Source: an uncultured Lachnospiraceae bacterium (lineage in GTDB: Bacteria > Bacillota_A > Clostridia > Lachnospirales > Lachnospiraceae). Taken from it: DNA of 7,743 bases. A program made the translations under genes and the position numbers. Location: positions 1-7,743 of the forward strand of contig CAJUMT010000167.1 of the NCBI GenBank assembly GCA_910587495.1. Direction: 5' to 3'. The notes beneath the pieces are model-generated. The model did not search any database. It saw nothing but the letters and a program-made list of their open reading frames with translations, and was not told the origin of the DNA. Below, one piece after another: positions 1 to 5,826 of the stretch. Position 1 is the stretch's first letter. Every line of letters starts with the position of its first letter.

Positions 1-87
1 GGTAAGAAAGACCGGTGCGCCCACAGATACATCACGGAGTACATCACTGTAATTTCTCAAATCAGAGATTGGTTTGATATTAGGCAT
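1..87 (-). CDS. Phd/YefM-family antitoxin, N-terminal 29 residues (runs off the left edge)
   Basis: Translating the minus strand from the ATG at 85-87 gives MPNIKPISDLRNYSDVLRDV followed by SVGAPVFLT, open to the window edge. The opening (a short beta strand, then 'I-S-D-L-R-N-Y', then a helix leading to 'G-x-P-V-F-L-T') is the classic N-terminus of Phd/YefM antitoxins, the DNA-binding half of type II toxin-antitoxin modules. These proteins bind their own promoter as dimers and neutralise a RelE/ParE- or Doc-type toxin through a C-terminal tail. The start is supported by a purine-rich AGGAGAAGG ribosome binding site a few bases upstream and by a good promoter at 113-141. The family is usually about 80-95 residues, so roughly one third is visible. 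The toxin gene, normally downstream in the same operon, would be outside the window, so a complete module is inferred and not seen. Confidence 0.85.
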   Translation of the reverse strand, partial: MPNIKPISDLRNYSDVLRDVSVGAPVFLT

Positions 88-112
88 AATCACCTTCTCC
101 TTTCCTGCCCTT

Positions 113-141
113 AGTATACCCTGATTTGATGCTAAATTCAA
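113..141 (-). promoter_or_regulatory. Sigma-A-type promoter of the Phd/YefM antitoxin gene
   Basis: On the minus strand a -35 box TTGAAT (136-141) is separated by exactly 17 bp from a -10 box TATACT (113-118), about 25 bp before the antitoxin ATG. The -10 box contains the small palindrome GTATAC (114-119). It is the best-matching promoter in this AT-rich gap of about 170 bp (88-256), which otherwise holds no gene or clear terminator that I can see. Confidence 0.7.
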
Positions 142-147
142 CAGCAT
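129..147 (-). repeat. Inverted repeat over the -35 box, candidate antitoxin operator
   Basis: The arms ATGCT (129-133) and AGCAT (143-147) flank 9 bp and enclose the -35 box of the antitoxin promoter. Phd/YefM proteins repress their own operons by binding palindromes that overlap the promoter, so the position fits an operator. The arms are only 5 bp, so chance is possible. Confidence 0.35.
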
Positions 148-256
148 ATTTTACAGCGATAATACTCTTTTCAATGGTTTTGCCATTTTAAACGGAAGTT
201 ATATCTAATATATCTGAAGATGTCAGTCTGTCCTTCGCCCAAAAACCAAATCATAG

Positions 257-1072
257 TCACAGCCTGATACGCTCTTTCAATTCTTCCCGGATCTTAAGCT
301 TACCAAACCCCGCCGCGTTTTCCGTATGGATGGGTATAATCGCCTCCCTGGGCGATACCCGGTTGATAGTTTCGGCGATCACTTCCGCCGGCGCATGCCC
401 GCTGGTGTGCATGGAAATGGCATGGTATTTCTTTGTGAAATCATGAAGTTCCCGGTCATAGGCTTTCCGCCAGGGCTGCAGATATCCTTCCCACATGGAA
501 TAGACGACGATGGGGTTAAGGTCCGCGAACCTGTCAATCCATTTTTCATAGGCCGGAGTTGCTTTGATCACGGCCACAAACCCCCGCTTGCGCATATACT
601 GCTCCTGGGTCATGGAAAGCCCCTGCAGCTTAAAGTCAAACCGAACCTCATAGGCATATTTAAAATCATAACAGGGCGTCATTTTCCCGGCAGTCTCCCG
701 GAAGGTTTTAAGCTGGGCATACACATAAGAATTTCCGTACATCCCCATCCCGTAAGATTCCCCCGCCTGATAAAAGGAGGCCAGGGAATCCAGGTTCGTG
801 GAGGAGCAGATCAAAAATACATGCCGGTGGTTTTTAAAAAGCTTCCTAGCCTCCTCCTGAAGCTCCGCCTCGGAATACACCCGCTCCCCCGGCCTGCTCA
901 TCATGGTTCCCTCCGTGATCAGCACATCCACAGGCCGCCGTCCCCGGCAGGTAATATATTTCTCGATCACGCCAAACAGTGCCTGCCCCCTGTACCCGTG
1001 GTTCCGGTAATCCCCCGTATGCAGGATCGTCTTGTCCGGCGTCTCAACCAGGAACATATAGGACAACGTCAA
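257..1072 (-). pseudogene. 5'-truncated beta-CASP metallo-beta-lactamase-fold hydrolase (RNase J-like)
   Basis: The 271 readable residues match the second half of a beta-CASP MBL protein, a group of Zn-dependent nucleases and related hydrolases that includes RNase J. Visible motifs are the motif 4 aspartate in HTGDYR (D21), motif A in ITEGT (E54), motif B in HTSGHA (H226) and motif C in IPIHTE (H249), in the right order. The HxHxDH metal-binding motif and the following 'DHS' histidine are absent, and from memory the family is about 130 residues longer at the N-terminus. The only usable start in the intact frame is a TTG at 1072 with no Shine-Dalgarno sequence. Upstream there are only about 30 bp before the terminator of the histidine kinase gene, so no room remains for the lost half or a promoter. 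I infer a 5' deletion leaving a non-catalytic remnant. The rest is intact, with no frameshift or internal stop, and ends in TGA, so loss may be recent. A shorter expressed protein cannot be excluded. Confidence 0.75.
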
Positions 1073-1100
1073 TGGTATGACGGTACAAAAACGGCCTGCG

Positions 1101-1136
1101 AAAAAAATAGAGCCATGGCCTATGCTCCATGACTCT
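1101..1136 (-). terminator. Intrinsic terminator of the response regulator / kinase operon
   Basis: On the minus strand a 10-bp stem (AGAGTCATGG pairing with CCATGGCTCT, one G-U pair) closes an 8-nt loop and is followed by A and seven T. The 5' arm lies inside the final codons of the kinase gene and the loop contains its TAG stop. This ends the two-component operon and isolates the truncated MBL gene behind it. Confidence 0.85.
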
Positions 1137-2712
1137 CTTTTACAAACACTGTCTTCACCTTAAAAAGATCCCCGTCTATCGTCACCTTAAACTCTCCGCC
1201 GCAGGCGATGGTAAAGCTTTTGGCGATGGCAAGCCCCAGCCCGTTCCCTTCGGTGCTCCGGCTTTTGTCGCCTCTGGTAAACCGCTCCACCACCTCGTCC
1301 GCGTCAAACTCCATCTCGCAGTCCGATGTATTTTTGATCGAAGTAAGGATCTTACCTTCTTTTTCTTTCGCTTCTATATAAACCCTGCTGCCCGCCATGG
1401 AATATTTCAGCGTATTTTCCAGCAGATTCTGGTAGACCCGGTACAGTTTTTTCCCGTCCCCCATAAAGGGCAGTTCTTCCTCCCCCAGTTTCATGCGGAA
1501 AATAAGCCCCGACGCATCCATGCGCTCCTGCATATCAGCCGCTGTCTGGCGAAGCAGGCGCGCCATATCAAGGCGTTCCATATGAAGGTCCTGGCCGCCG
1601 CTGGTGGCTTTGGCCATATCAAACACATCCTGGATCATCTCCCGAAGCCGCACTGCCTTCACCGACAAAAGCGCCACATAGTCTTTTGCTTCCTGGGGAA
1701 GGCCTTCTGTCTTGGCCAAGAGGTCGATGCAACCCACCATGGCAGTCAGCGGCGTCTTTAAGTCATGGGATACATTCGTAATCAGATCCACCTTCATCCG
1801 CTCGCTCTTAAGCTGCTTTTCCACACTTTCCTTTTTGACCCTTTGAACGGCCAGCAATTGTTCCTCCGAACTACGGAACAAAGATTTTTTTGGCAGGATG
1901 GGTTCTTTTGTCCGGATGTCATTTTCCGACAGTTCCTGGATTTCGTCTACCAGCACGCCGATCTCCCTTGCCGTGTGCATTACGAACCAGAAGTCAACTG
2001 CAATAAACACCGCCGCCGCCACAAACACAAGAAATGCCAGCTCTTCCTCTCCACAGCCAGCCCCCAGAAATAAAAGTGCAATAGAAACCAGTGCAAACTC
2101 TATCCCCAAAAAGCAAAAACGCCTGCGCCTCCATATTCTGACGCTTTTTCCCTGTGCCGTCAGGTCTGCCTGCCTCTCTTCCAGCTTTCTTTTTTCCTGC
2201 CGTATTTTCCCGGCAAGACGGTAGAAGAACAATGTCTTCATCAGCTTATTTTTACACAAATGCCGGGTCAAAGACATGGTAAGAAAGACAAAAACGCCGG
2301 CCACCAATGCAGTGGAAAAGACAAGGAATATAAATAAAAACAGAAATTCACCGATCCATCCGATCCGGTCAAAGACCCTGTTGACCGCTATACTGTATCT
2401 TCTCCACAGCCTCCAATGGTTTAGGTACGCCATGTATGACAAAAATGCCAGCCACAAATCCGGCCATTTCCCGTCCAGCAGCCGGACAGGAACCGGCTCT
2501 TCTTTTCCGTTTCCCATCTGGATATTCAGATATGCCAGGAAGATGACGGAAAGTATGGTAAAACCACAGCTTACAATCCACCAGTAGTCGTCTCTTCCTG
2601 CCGCACCGCAGAAGATCAAAGTAAAGCTTAAACTTGCAGCCGTTCCGTAAAAACTCCAGGACGGATTCGTATCCTCCGTTCCGTATCTAAATCTTTTCCA
2701 TTTTGTATCCAA
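1120..2712 (-). CDS. Membrane sensor histidine kinase
   Basis: This 530-residue protein is the sensor of the two-component pair; it should autophosphorylate on histidine and pass the phosphate to the response regulator encoded just upstream. The N-terminal half is strongly hydrophobic, with likely membrane segments near residues 26-38, 43-62, 119-147, 199-218 and 225-245, and little extracytoplasmic sequence. The region after the last helix (about 246-300) is a helical linker. The DHp helix carries the H-box SHDLKTP with phospho-accepting H316. The HATPase domain shows the N-box (QNLLENTLKYS, N429/N433), an F-like segment ERFTRGDKSR (476-485) and a G2 box GNGLGLA (489-495). The G1 box is degenerate (IKNTSDCEM instead of DxGxG), as in many clostridial VanS-like kinases. 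I chose the TTG start at 2712 because the next in-frame ATG (residue 66) would remove two membrane segments; a GGTGG stretch lies upstream. The start overlaps the regulator gene by 26 nt, implying coupled translation. The signal sensed cannot be read from the sequence. Confidence 0.92.
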   Translation of the reverse strand: MDTKWKRFRYGTEDTNPSWSFYGTAASLSFTLIFCGAAGRDDYWWIVSCGFTILSVIFLAYLNIQMGNGKEEPVPVRLLDGKWPDLWLAFLSYMAYLNHWRLWRRYSIAVNRVFDRIGWIGEFLFLFIFLVFSTALVAGVFVFLTMSLTRHLCKNKLMKTLFFYRLAGKIRQEKRKLEERQADLTAQGKSVRIWRRRRFCFLGIEFALVSIALLFLGAGCGEEELAFLVFVAAAVFIAVDFWFVMHTAREIGVLVDEIQELSENDIRTKEPILPKKSLFRSSEEQLLAVQRVKKESVEKQLKSERMKVDLITNVSHDLKTPLTAMVGCIDLLAKTEGLPQEAKDYVALLSVKAVRLREMIQDVFDMAKATSGGQDLHMERLDMARLLRQTAADMQERMDASGLIFRMKLGEEELPFMGDGKKLYRVYQNLLENTLKYSMAGSRVYIEAKEKEGKILTSIKNTSDCEMEFDADEVVERFTRGDKSRSTEGNGLGLAIAKSFTIACGGEFKVTIDGDLFKVKTVFVKESHGA

Positions 2713-3394
2713 TGCCCCACACCACCTTTAAATATTTTGGATTTTTCGTATCGATTTCTATCTTTTCCCTGATCCGCCGGATATGTACCATAACTGTATT
2801 TTCCACCGCGTAGGCTTCTTCGTTCCAGACTTTGGCATAGATCTCTTCCGCAGAAAATACCTGTCCTAAATGCCGCATCAAAAACTCCGTGATCTTATAT
2901 TCTGTAGCTGTGAGTTTTATTTTCTCGCCGTCCACAAAAAGCTCTTTTCCATTTAGATCCAGTATAAGCCCGCCGGTGCAGATGCGGCTGTCCTTACTTT
3001 CCTGCCTGTTTACATCCCCCAGCGTCATATAGCGCCGAAGCTGCGAACGAATCCTGGCCATCAGTTCAGCTGTCTGAAAAGGCTTTGCCACATAATCGTC
3101 GGCGCCCATGGACAGCCCCAGTACTTTGTCGCTTTCCTCCGTCTTCGCCGACAGGATAATGACCGGAATATTTTTCTTTCTTCTGACTTCCATCAGGGTA
3201 GAAAGACCGTCCAGCTTAGGCATCATCACATCCAGAAGAATCAGGTGTACGGTCTCTTCCGTCAGCCGCTCCAAAGCCTCCATTCCGTTATAAGCAGGAA
3301 CGGCCTTGTATCCTTCCAGCTCTAAAAGACGGCTTAAAACCTTTACGATTTCTTTGTCGTCGTCTGCCACAAGGATCGTGTAAGTATCCTCCAT
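2687..3394 (-). CDS. OmpR/VanR-family response regulator
   Basis: The 235-residue protein has an N-terminal receiver domain and a C-terminal OmpR-type winged helix, so it should be a DNA-binding transcription factor activated by the kinase encoded directly downstream. In the receiver, the acidic pocket is ADDD (D11-D13), the phospho-acceptor is D55 in LLDVMMPKLDG, the switch serine is S82 in ILSAK and the conserved lysine is K104 in AKPF. The output domain runs from about residue 135 to the end and includes the TATEYKITEFL region, the recognition helix around NTVMVHIRRIREKI and the terminal wing ending in GIGYKME. The frame extends 13 codons further upstream, but I place the start at the ATG at 3392-3394 because a strong GAGGAGG ribosome binding site (3401-3410) precedes it and because family members begin just before the first strand (TYTILVADDD). 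The extension is also unlikely because the predicted -10 box (3429-3434) overlaps its first codon. Confidence 0.95.
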   Translation of the reverse strand: MEDTYTILVADDDKEIVKVLSRLLELEGYKAVPAYNGMEALERLTEETVHLILLDVMMPKLDGLSTLMEVRRKKNIPVIILSAKTEESDKVLGLSMGADDYVAKPFQTAELMARIRSQLRRYMTLGDVNRQESKDSRICTGGLILDLNGKELFVDGEKIKLTATEYKITEFLMRHLGQVFSAEEIYAKVWNEEAYAVENTVMVHIRRIREKIEIDTKNPKYLKVVWGIGYKMEKI

Positions 3395-3400
3395 CTTAAT

Positions 3401-3410
3401 CTCCCTCCTC
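3401..3410 (-). promoter_or_regulatory. Ribosome binding site fixing the response regulator start
   Basis: The minus strand reads GAGGAGGGAG here, ending six bases before the ATG at 3394. This is a near-consensus Shine-Dalgarno and favours that ATG over the in-frame start 13 codons upstream. Confidence 0.8.
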
Positions 3411-3428
3411 GCATATAGCTGTATTTTT

Positions 3429-3457
3429 ATCATAGCAAAAATATCTGACGATTTTAA
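3429..3457 (-). promoter_or_regulatory. Promoter of the response regulator / kinase operon
   Basis: A -10 box TATGAT (3429-3434) sits 17 bp from a weak -35 box TTAAAA (3452-3457) on the minus strand. The weak -35 next to upstream TAAG repeats is what would be expected of an activator-dependent, autoregulated OmpR-family promoter. Confidence 0.55.
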
Positions 3458-3466
3458 GAGATAAAA

Positions 3467-3481
3467 CTTACAGTTTTCTTA
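3467..3481 (-). repeat. TAAG direct repeats with 11-bp period, candidate response regulator binding site
   Basis: Minus-strand TAAG occurs at 3478-3481 and again at 3467-3470, exactly 11 bp apart, within TTAAGAAAACTGTAAG, just upstream of the -35 box. OmpR-family regulators typically bind tandem half-sites spaced one helical turn (10-11 bp). The half-site is short, so this is suggestive only. The site lies in the divergent region shared with the SOD gene. Confidence 0.4.
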
Positions 3482-3560
3482 AAATTTGGAATTTGCCAAG
3501 ACACCAAAGATCAAAGATGTGCATATATAAGAATAAAAGTGAATTTCATGAGGTGTATAA

Positions 3561-4055
3561 ATGGATCAATCTGCGCCTGCTTCTCATTTTCAATATCTTC
3601 TGTCACACGCCGAGCCTGCCGCGATTGCATGGATACAGGGAAATGCCTCCGAGCCTCAGCTCTCAGGCTCTGTAAAATTTTATCAGACTTCCTATGGAGG
3701 CGTCCTGATAGAGGCCCAGATCTTCGGCCTTCCCAATATCCATATGCCGGGGGACAGCAGTTTCTACGGCATGCATATTCACGAATACGGAGACTGCTCC
3801 AGACCTTTTGAGCGAACCGGCAATCACTACAATCCGGGAAAAATGCCGCATCCTCTGCACGCCGGAGACTTGCTTCCCCTTTTAGGCAACCAGGGATATG
3901 CTTATCTGGTATTCTACGATAAGCGTTTTTCCGTGAACGATATCATCGGAAGATCCGTTGTGATTCACAGTATGGCTGATGATTTCACCAGCCAGCCTTC
4001 AGGCAATTCCGGCAGCAAGATCGGATGCGGAACCATCCGGAAAATGACAGCATAA
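3561..4055 (+). CDS. Cu/Zn superoxide dismutase-family protein, no signal peptide
   Basis: The 164-residue protein is a SodC-family beta-barrel, expected to dismutate superoxide to oxygen and hydrogen peroxide. Copper ligands are recognisable as H72 and H74 (GMHIHEYGDC), bridging H89 (GNHYNP) and H136 (VVIHS). Zinc ligands are H89, H97, H100 and D103 (HPLHAGDL). C79 and C156 can form the structural disulfide, and DDF..QPSGNSGSKIGCGTI is the family's C-terminal signature. Two features are unusual: the zinc loop is about six residues shorter than in the human enzyme, and the active-site arginine (human R143) is lysine here (K153). No signal peptide is seen, so the product is probably cytoplasmic, unlike most bacterial SodC. 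The ATG follows an AGGTG Shine-Dalgarno at 3551-3555. The promoter is not clear: TATATAA at 3524-3530 could be a -10, but no -35 is correctly spaced. It is the only plus-strand gene, divergent from the two-component operon and convergent with the GTPase gene 14 bp away. Confidence 0.88.
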   Translation: MDQSAPASHFQYLLSHAEPAAIAWIQGNASEPQLSGSVKFYQTSYGGVLIEAQIFGLPNIHMPGDSSFYGMHIHEYGDCSRPFERTGNHYNPGKMPHPLHAGDLLPLLGNQGYAYLVFYDKRFSVNDIIGRSVVIHSMADDFTSQPSGNSGSKIGCGTIRKMTA

Positions 4056-4069
4056 TCCCGACTCTCCTT

Positions 4070-5194
4070 TTAATACCGGGACGCCCTTCCCCCGTTGCCT
4101 TTTCCTTCTTCTGTCATACCGAAAGTCTCTATGAAAAAAGTGCGGGCTTTCAGGTTATATTTTGTCTCCGCCTGCTCTAAGGCCTTTTCCACAATATCCG
4201 CCATGACCTGGGAGTCCGCGGCAGCCCTGGCATTGATAATGACAGAAAGCGCACTGTAGGACTGCGTAAGCTTCCTGGCATACTCGGTCTCATAATCTAT
4301 ACCAAGAAGGCTTGCCTTTAAGAAATCTCCGTCTATGCCGGAAGCGAAGGCTTTCAGATGGGGGACGTTGTCATGGTGTTTTTTCAGTCCCTCTCTGATA
4401 CCTTCAAAGATATCTTCAATGACTTTGTTAAAGTCTACGTTTTTATCTTCTTTTTCTTCTAAAAATACCCGGCGGTTATACCAACTCAGCAGATTTTCAG
4501 CCGCAATAAACGCCTCGGAACCATAACCGATCTCCTTGTGCCTGGCCGGAGCTTTATGGGTCATCAAATAATCCACCACCGCATCGACGCCTTCGCCGGT
4601 CCGCGCGGACATGGCCATCACAGGCGTATCCGGATAAGCCGTATGAATAAACGCCATACGTTTGTCAGTCTCTTCCTGACTAAGCAGGTCTGTCTTATTC
4701 AGCACAATCAAGTCTGCTTCCGCCATCTGTGCGTCAAGGAGAAAACACATCTCGGAAGGAAGATGAAGTTTTGCCTTCTCCGGCATAATCATCCTTAAGT
4801 GTTCCGGATCAACGATACAGGTAAACGGCATCAGGTCAAATTCTCCTGGCTCGCGCTTTTCCAGTTCCAGATACACATGGTCCAGCGCGCCGATGCCGCA
4901 GCCCGGAATATCCGAAAAAATCACCGTCGCTTTGTCTGATCTTAATTGATGCAGCTTGTCTACCAGATTCTCATGCTGATAACAGATACAGTTTCCTGTG
5001 ATGCTGGTCGTAAGAACATCGGTAGTCGCCGTATAATCGGCGTCCACGATATTGCTCGCCCCCAGATCGTTGGCAAGAATCGCCGCTTTTCCATAACGTC
5101 TGTTGACGGACTGCGCAAACGCGATCATAGACGTAGTCTTCCCGGCTCCCAGAAAGCCGCTGGTTACCATGTACTTTGTGTTTGTCTGTTCCAT
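4070..5194 (-). CDS. CobW/COG0523-family G3E GTPase, putative metallochaperone
   Basis: This 374-residue protein belongs to the G3E P-loop GTPases (COG0523/CobW), which use GTP to deliver or insert metals or cofactors into client proteins. Walker A is GFLGAGKTT (residues 13-21), the Walker B/ExxG region is represented by SDIPGCG (94-100), and the base-recognition motif is NKTD (166-169). The family's metal-binding CxCC between switch regions appears here as CICY (C69-x-C71), so one cysteine is missing. From about residue 225 a longer C-terminal domain (VPHLKAFASG...) replaces or elaborates CobW_C. The ATG at 5194 follows an AGGGGG ribosome binding site, 27 bp after the ArsR stop codon, so the two genes form an operon and the GTPase is probably induced when the ArsR protein releases DNA. 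The metal or client is unknown; zinc, cobalt/corrinoid and arsenic-related roles are all open. No strong terminator is seen after it: only a 5-bp TCCCG/CGGGA pair in the 14-bp convergent gap region. Confidence 0.88.
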   Translation of the reverse strand: MEQTNTKYMVTSGFLGAGKTTSMIAFAQSVNRRYGKAAILANDLGASNIVDADYTATTDVLTTSITGNCICYQHENLVDKLHQLRSDKATVIFSDIPGCGIGALDHVYLELEKREPGEFDLMPFTCIVDPEHLRMIMPEKAKLHLPSEMCFLLDAQMAEADLIVLNKTDLLSQEETDKRMAFIHTAYPDTPVMAMSARTGEGVDAVVDYLMTHKAPARHKEIGYGSEAFIAAENLLSWYNRRVFLEEKEDKNVDFNKVIEDIFEGIREGLKKHHDNVPHLKAFASGIDGDFLKASLLGIDYETEYARKLTQSYSALSVIINARAAADSQVMADIVEKALEQAETKYNLKARTFFIETFGMTEEGKGNGGRASRY

Positions 5195-5221
5195 TCCAAA
5201 TAACCCCCTGTTAAAATTTTG

Positions 5222-5620
5222 TTACAACCGCTGCTGTTCTGTGGTTTTGCAGCAGCATATCTTTGCTGTTTCTGCATGTTCTTTATGACGTCTTTTGCAT
5301 AAATACAAAGGACGATATAAAAAAGCCATGATTTTTAATGTCGTACCAAGTTTCTTCTGCGCAACAATCTCCAATAACCGACTGGCGTAACTGCAGCCGT
5401 CCGTATTGATTGAATAATAATTCCATGGCCCGACACGCCGACTGGTAACAATCCCTGATTTACATAGAATCTTCATGTGATGCGACAGTGTCGGCTGGCT
5501 GATTTTCAAATCTTCCAGTAAAACGCACGCGCACTGCTCCCCTCCGCACAGCAGTTCCAAAATCTGAATCCGGTTTTTGTCCGTAAACGCGCGGAAAACA
5601 CGCATATATTCATCTGTCAT
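5222..5620 (-). CDS. ArsR/SmtB-family metal- or metalloid-responsive repressor
   Basis: The 132-residue protein is a winged-helix ArsR/SmtB dimeric repressor. The recognition helix region is ISQPTLSHHMKIL (40-52), followed by the wing VTSRRVGPWNYYSI (58-71). Just before the HTH, QCACVLLEDL (29-38) corresponds to the ELCVCDL box of As(III)/Sb(III)-sensing ArsR proteins; the thiol pair is C30 and C32, with C25 nearby. The C-terminus is longer than a minimal ArsR and thiol/His-rich: C108, H112, H115 and a triple cysteine C122-C124. Ligand binding should release it from DNA. It is the first gene of an operon with the COG0523 GTPase, and its promoter carries a palindromic operator, so autoregulation is likely. 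The ATG at 5620 is preceded by AAGGAG at a rather long spacing. The ELCVCDL-like pair favours arsenite/antimonite, but no ars transporter or reductase gene is visible here, so the true inducer is uncertain. Confidence 0.92.
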   Translation of the reverse strand: MTDEYMRVFRAFTDKNRIQILELLCGGEQCACVLLEDLKISQPTLSHHMKILCKSGIVTSRRVGPWNYYSINTDGCSYASRLLEIVAQKKLGTTLKIMAFLYRPLYLCKRRHKEHAETAKICCCKTTEQQRL

Positions 5621-5644
5621 ATGTTCCCACTCTCCTTTCTTTAT

Positions 5645-5673
5645 ACTCTATCATACATATCGAAAATTTTCAA
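5645..5673 (-). promoter_or_regulatory. Promoter of the arsR-like / GTPase operon
   Basis: On the minus strand TTGAAA (5668-5673) is separated by 17 bp from TAGAGT (5645-5650), which lies about 25 bp before the ArsR ATG. An alternative -10, TATGAT, lies at 5651-5656 but lacks a well spaced -35. The -35 box is inside the palindrome at 5657-5676. Confidence 0.55.
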
Positions 5674-5676
5674 TAT
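5657..5676 (-). promoter_or_regulatory. Palindromic ArsR operator overlapping the -35 box
   Basis: Twenty bases form an almost perfect palindrome centred on GAAAATTTTC (5662-5671), with ATATT and GATAT flanks; only one base pair of the dyad is mismatched. ArsR/SmtB dimers bind AT-rich palindromes of this size over their own promoters, and this one covers the -35 box, which would block RNA polymerase directly. The assignment to this ArsR is inferred from position and symmetry. Confidence 0.7.
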
Positions 5677-5679
5677 ATG

Positions 5680-5729
5680 TGACAAGATAAAAGCTCACAA
5701 AATAGACCGTTTTGGCCTATTTTGTGAGC
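5680..5729 (-). terminator. Intrinsic terminator after the alpha-galactosidase gene
   Basis: The arms at 5693-5705 and 5717-5729 form a perfect 13-bp stem (GCTCACAAAATAG with CTATTTTGTGAGC), with further CC/GG pairing inside the loop. On the minus strand the stem is followed by TTTTATCTTG. It separates the alpha-galactosidase transcription unit from the ArsR promoter that follows directly. There is no T-run on the plus side, so it acts in one direction. Confidence 0.85.
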
Positions 5730-5815
5730 ATCCTGCAGATCACTGCAATAGTTTCGATAATAATCAGAAGCGGCATCATGATATCTTTCCGAAATTTCCG
5801 CTCTTCCAGTTTCAC
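5717..5815 (-). CDS. Possible 32-residue membrane peptide
   Basis: A GTG at 5813-5815 opens a 32-codon frame: a charged start KLEERKFRKD followed by a hydrophobic stretch MMPLLIIIETIAVICRML and a final TK. The layout (positively charged head, one short membrane segment) resembles a small membrane protein or a leaderless hydrophobic peptide. An AGGGA sequence precedes the GTG, 12 bp after the alpha-galactosidase stop codon. Its TAG stop falls in the first arm of the terminator. I do not recognise a family. It fills most of the gap between gene and terminator, but an ORF this short can occur by chance. Confidence 0.3.
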   Translation of the reverse strand: MKLEERKFRKDIMMPLLIIIETIAVICRMLTK

Positions 5816-5826
5816 TTCAATCCCTG

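Noticed and set aside
326..1132. Long plus-strand open frame (268 codons) opposite the MBL remnant
   Set aside because: It mirrors the minus-strand gene with recognisable beta-CASP motifs, has no family-like sequence of its own, is rich in His/Pro/Arg as antisense frames are, and lacks a convincing ribosome binding site.
1129..1761. Plus-strand open frame of 210 codons opposite the histidine kinase
   Set aside because: Antisense shadow of the well-supported kinase domain; no domain or start signal supports it.
3395..3433. Response regulator start 13 codons upstream
   Set aside because: The extra residues do not fit the receiver fold, this ATG overlaps the predicted -10 box, and the ATG at 3394 has the strong Shine-Dalgarno.
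3493..3530. Promoter for the SOD gene made of TTGCCA and TATATAA
   Set aside because: The boxes are about 25 bp apart, far from the 17-bp optimum, so I do not call it. A PerR-like box was also looked for and not seen.
4056..4081. Bidirectional terminator between the convergent SOD and GTPase genes
   Set aside because: Only a 5-bp TCCCG/CGGGA stem with a long loop and no T-run; too weak to call.
5657..5676. AT-rich palindrome read as part of a terminator hairpin
   Set aside because: It is not followed by a T-run and lies over the -35 box of the ArsR promoter, so an operator is the better reading.
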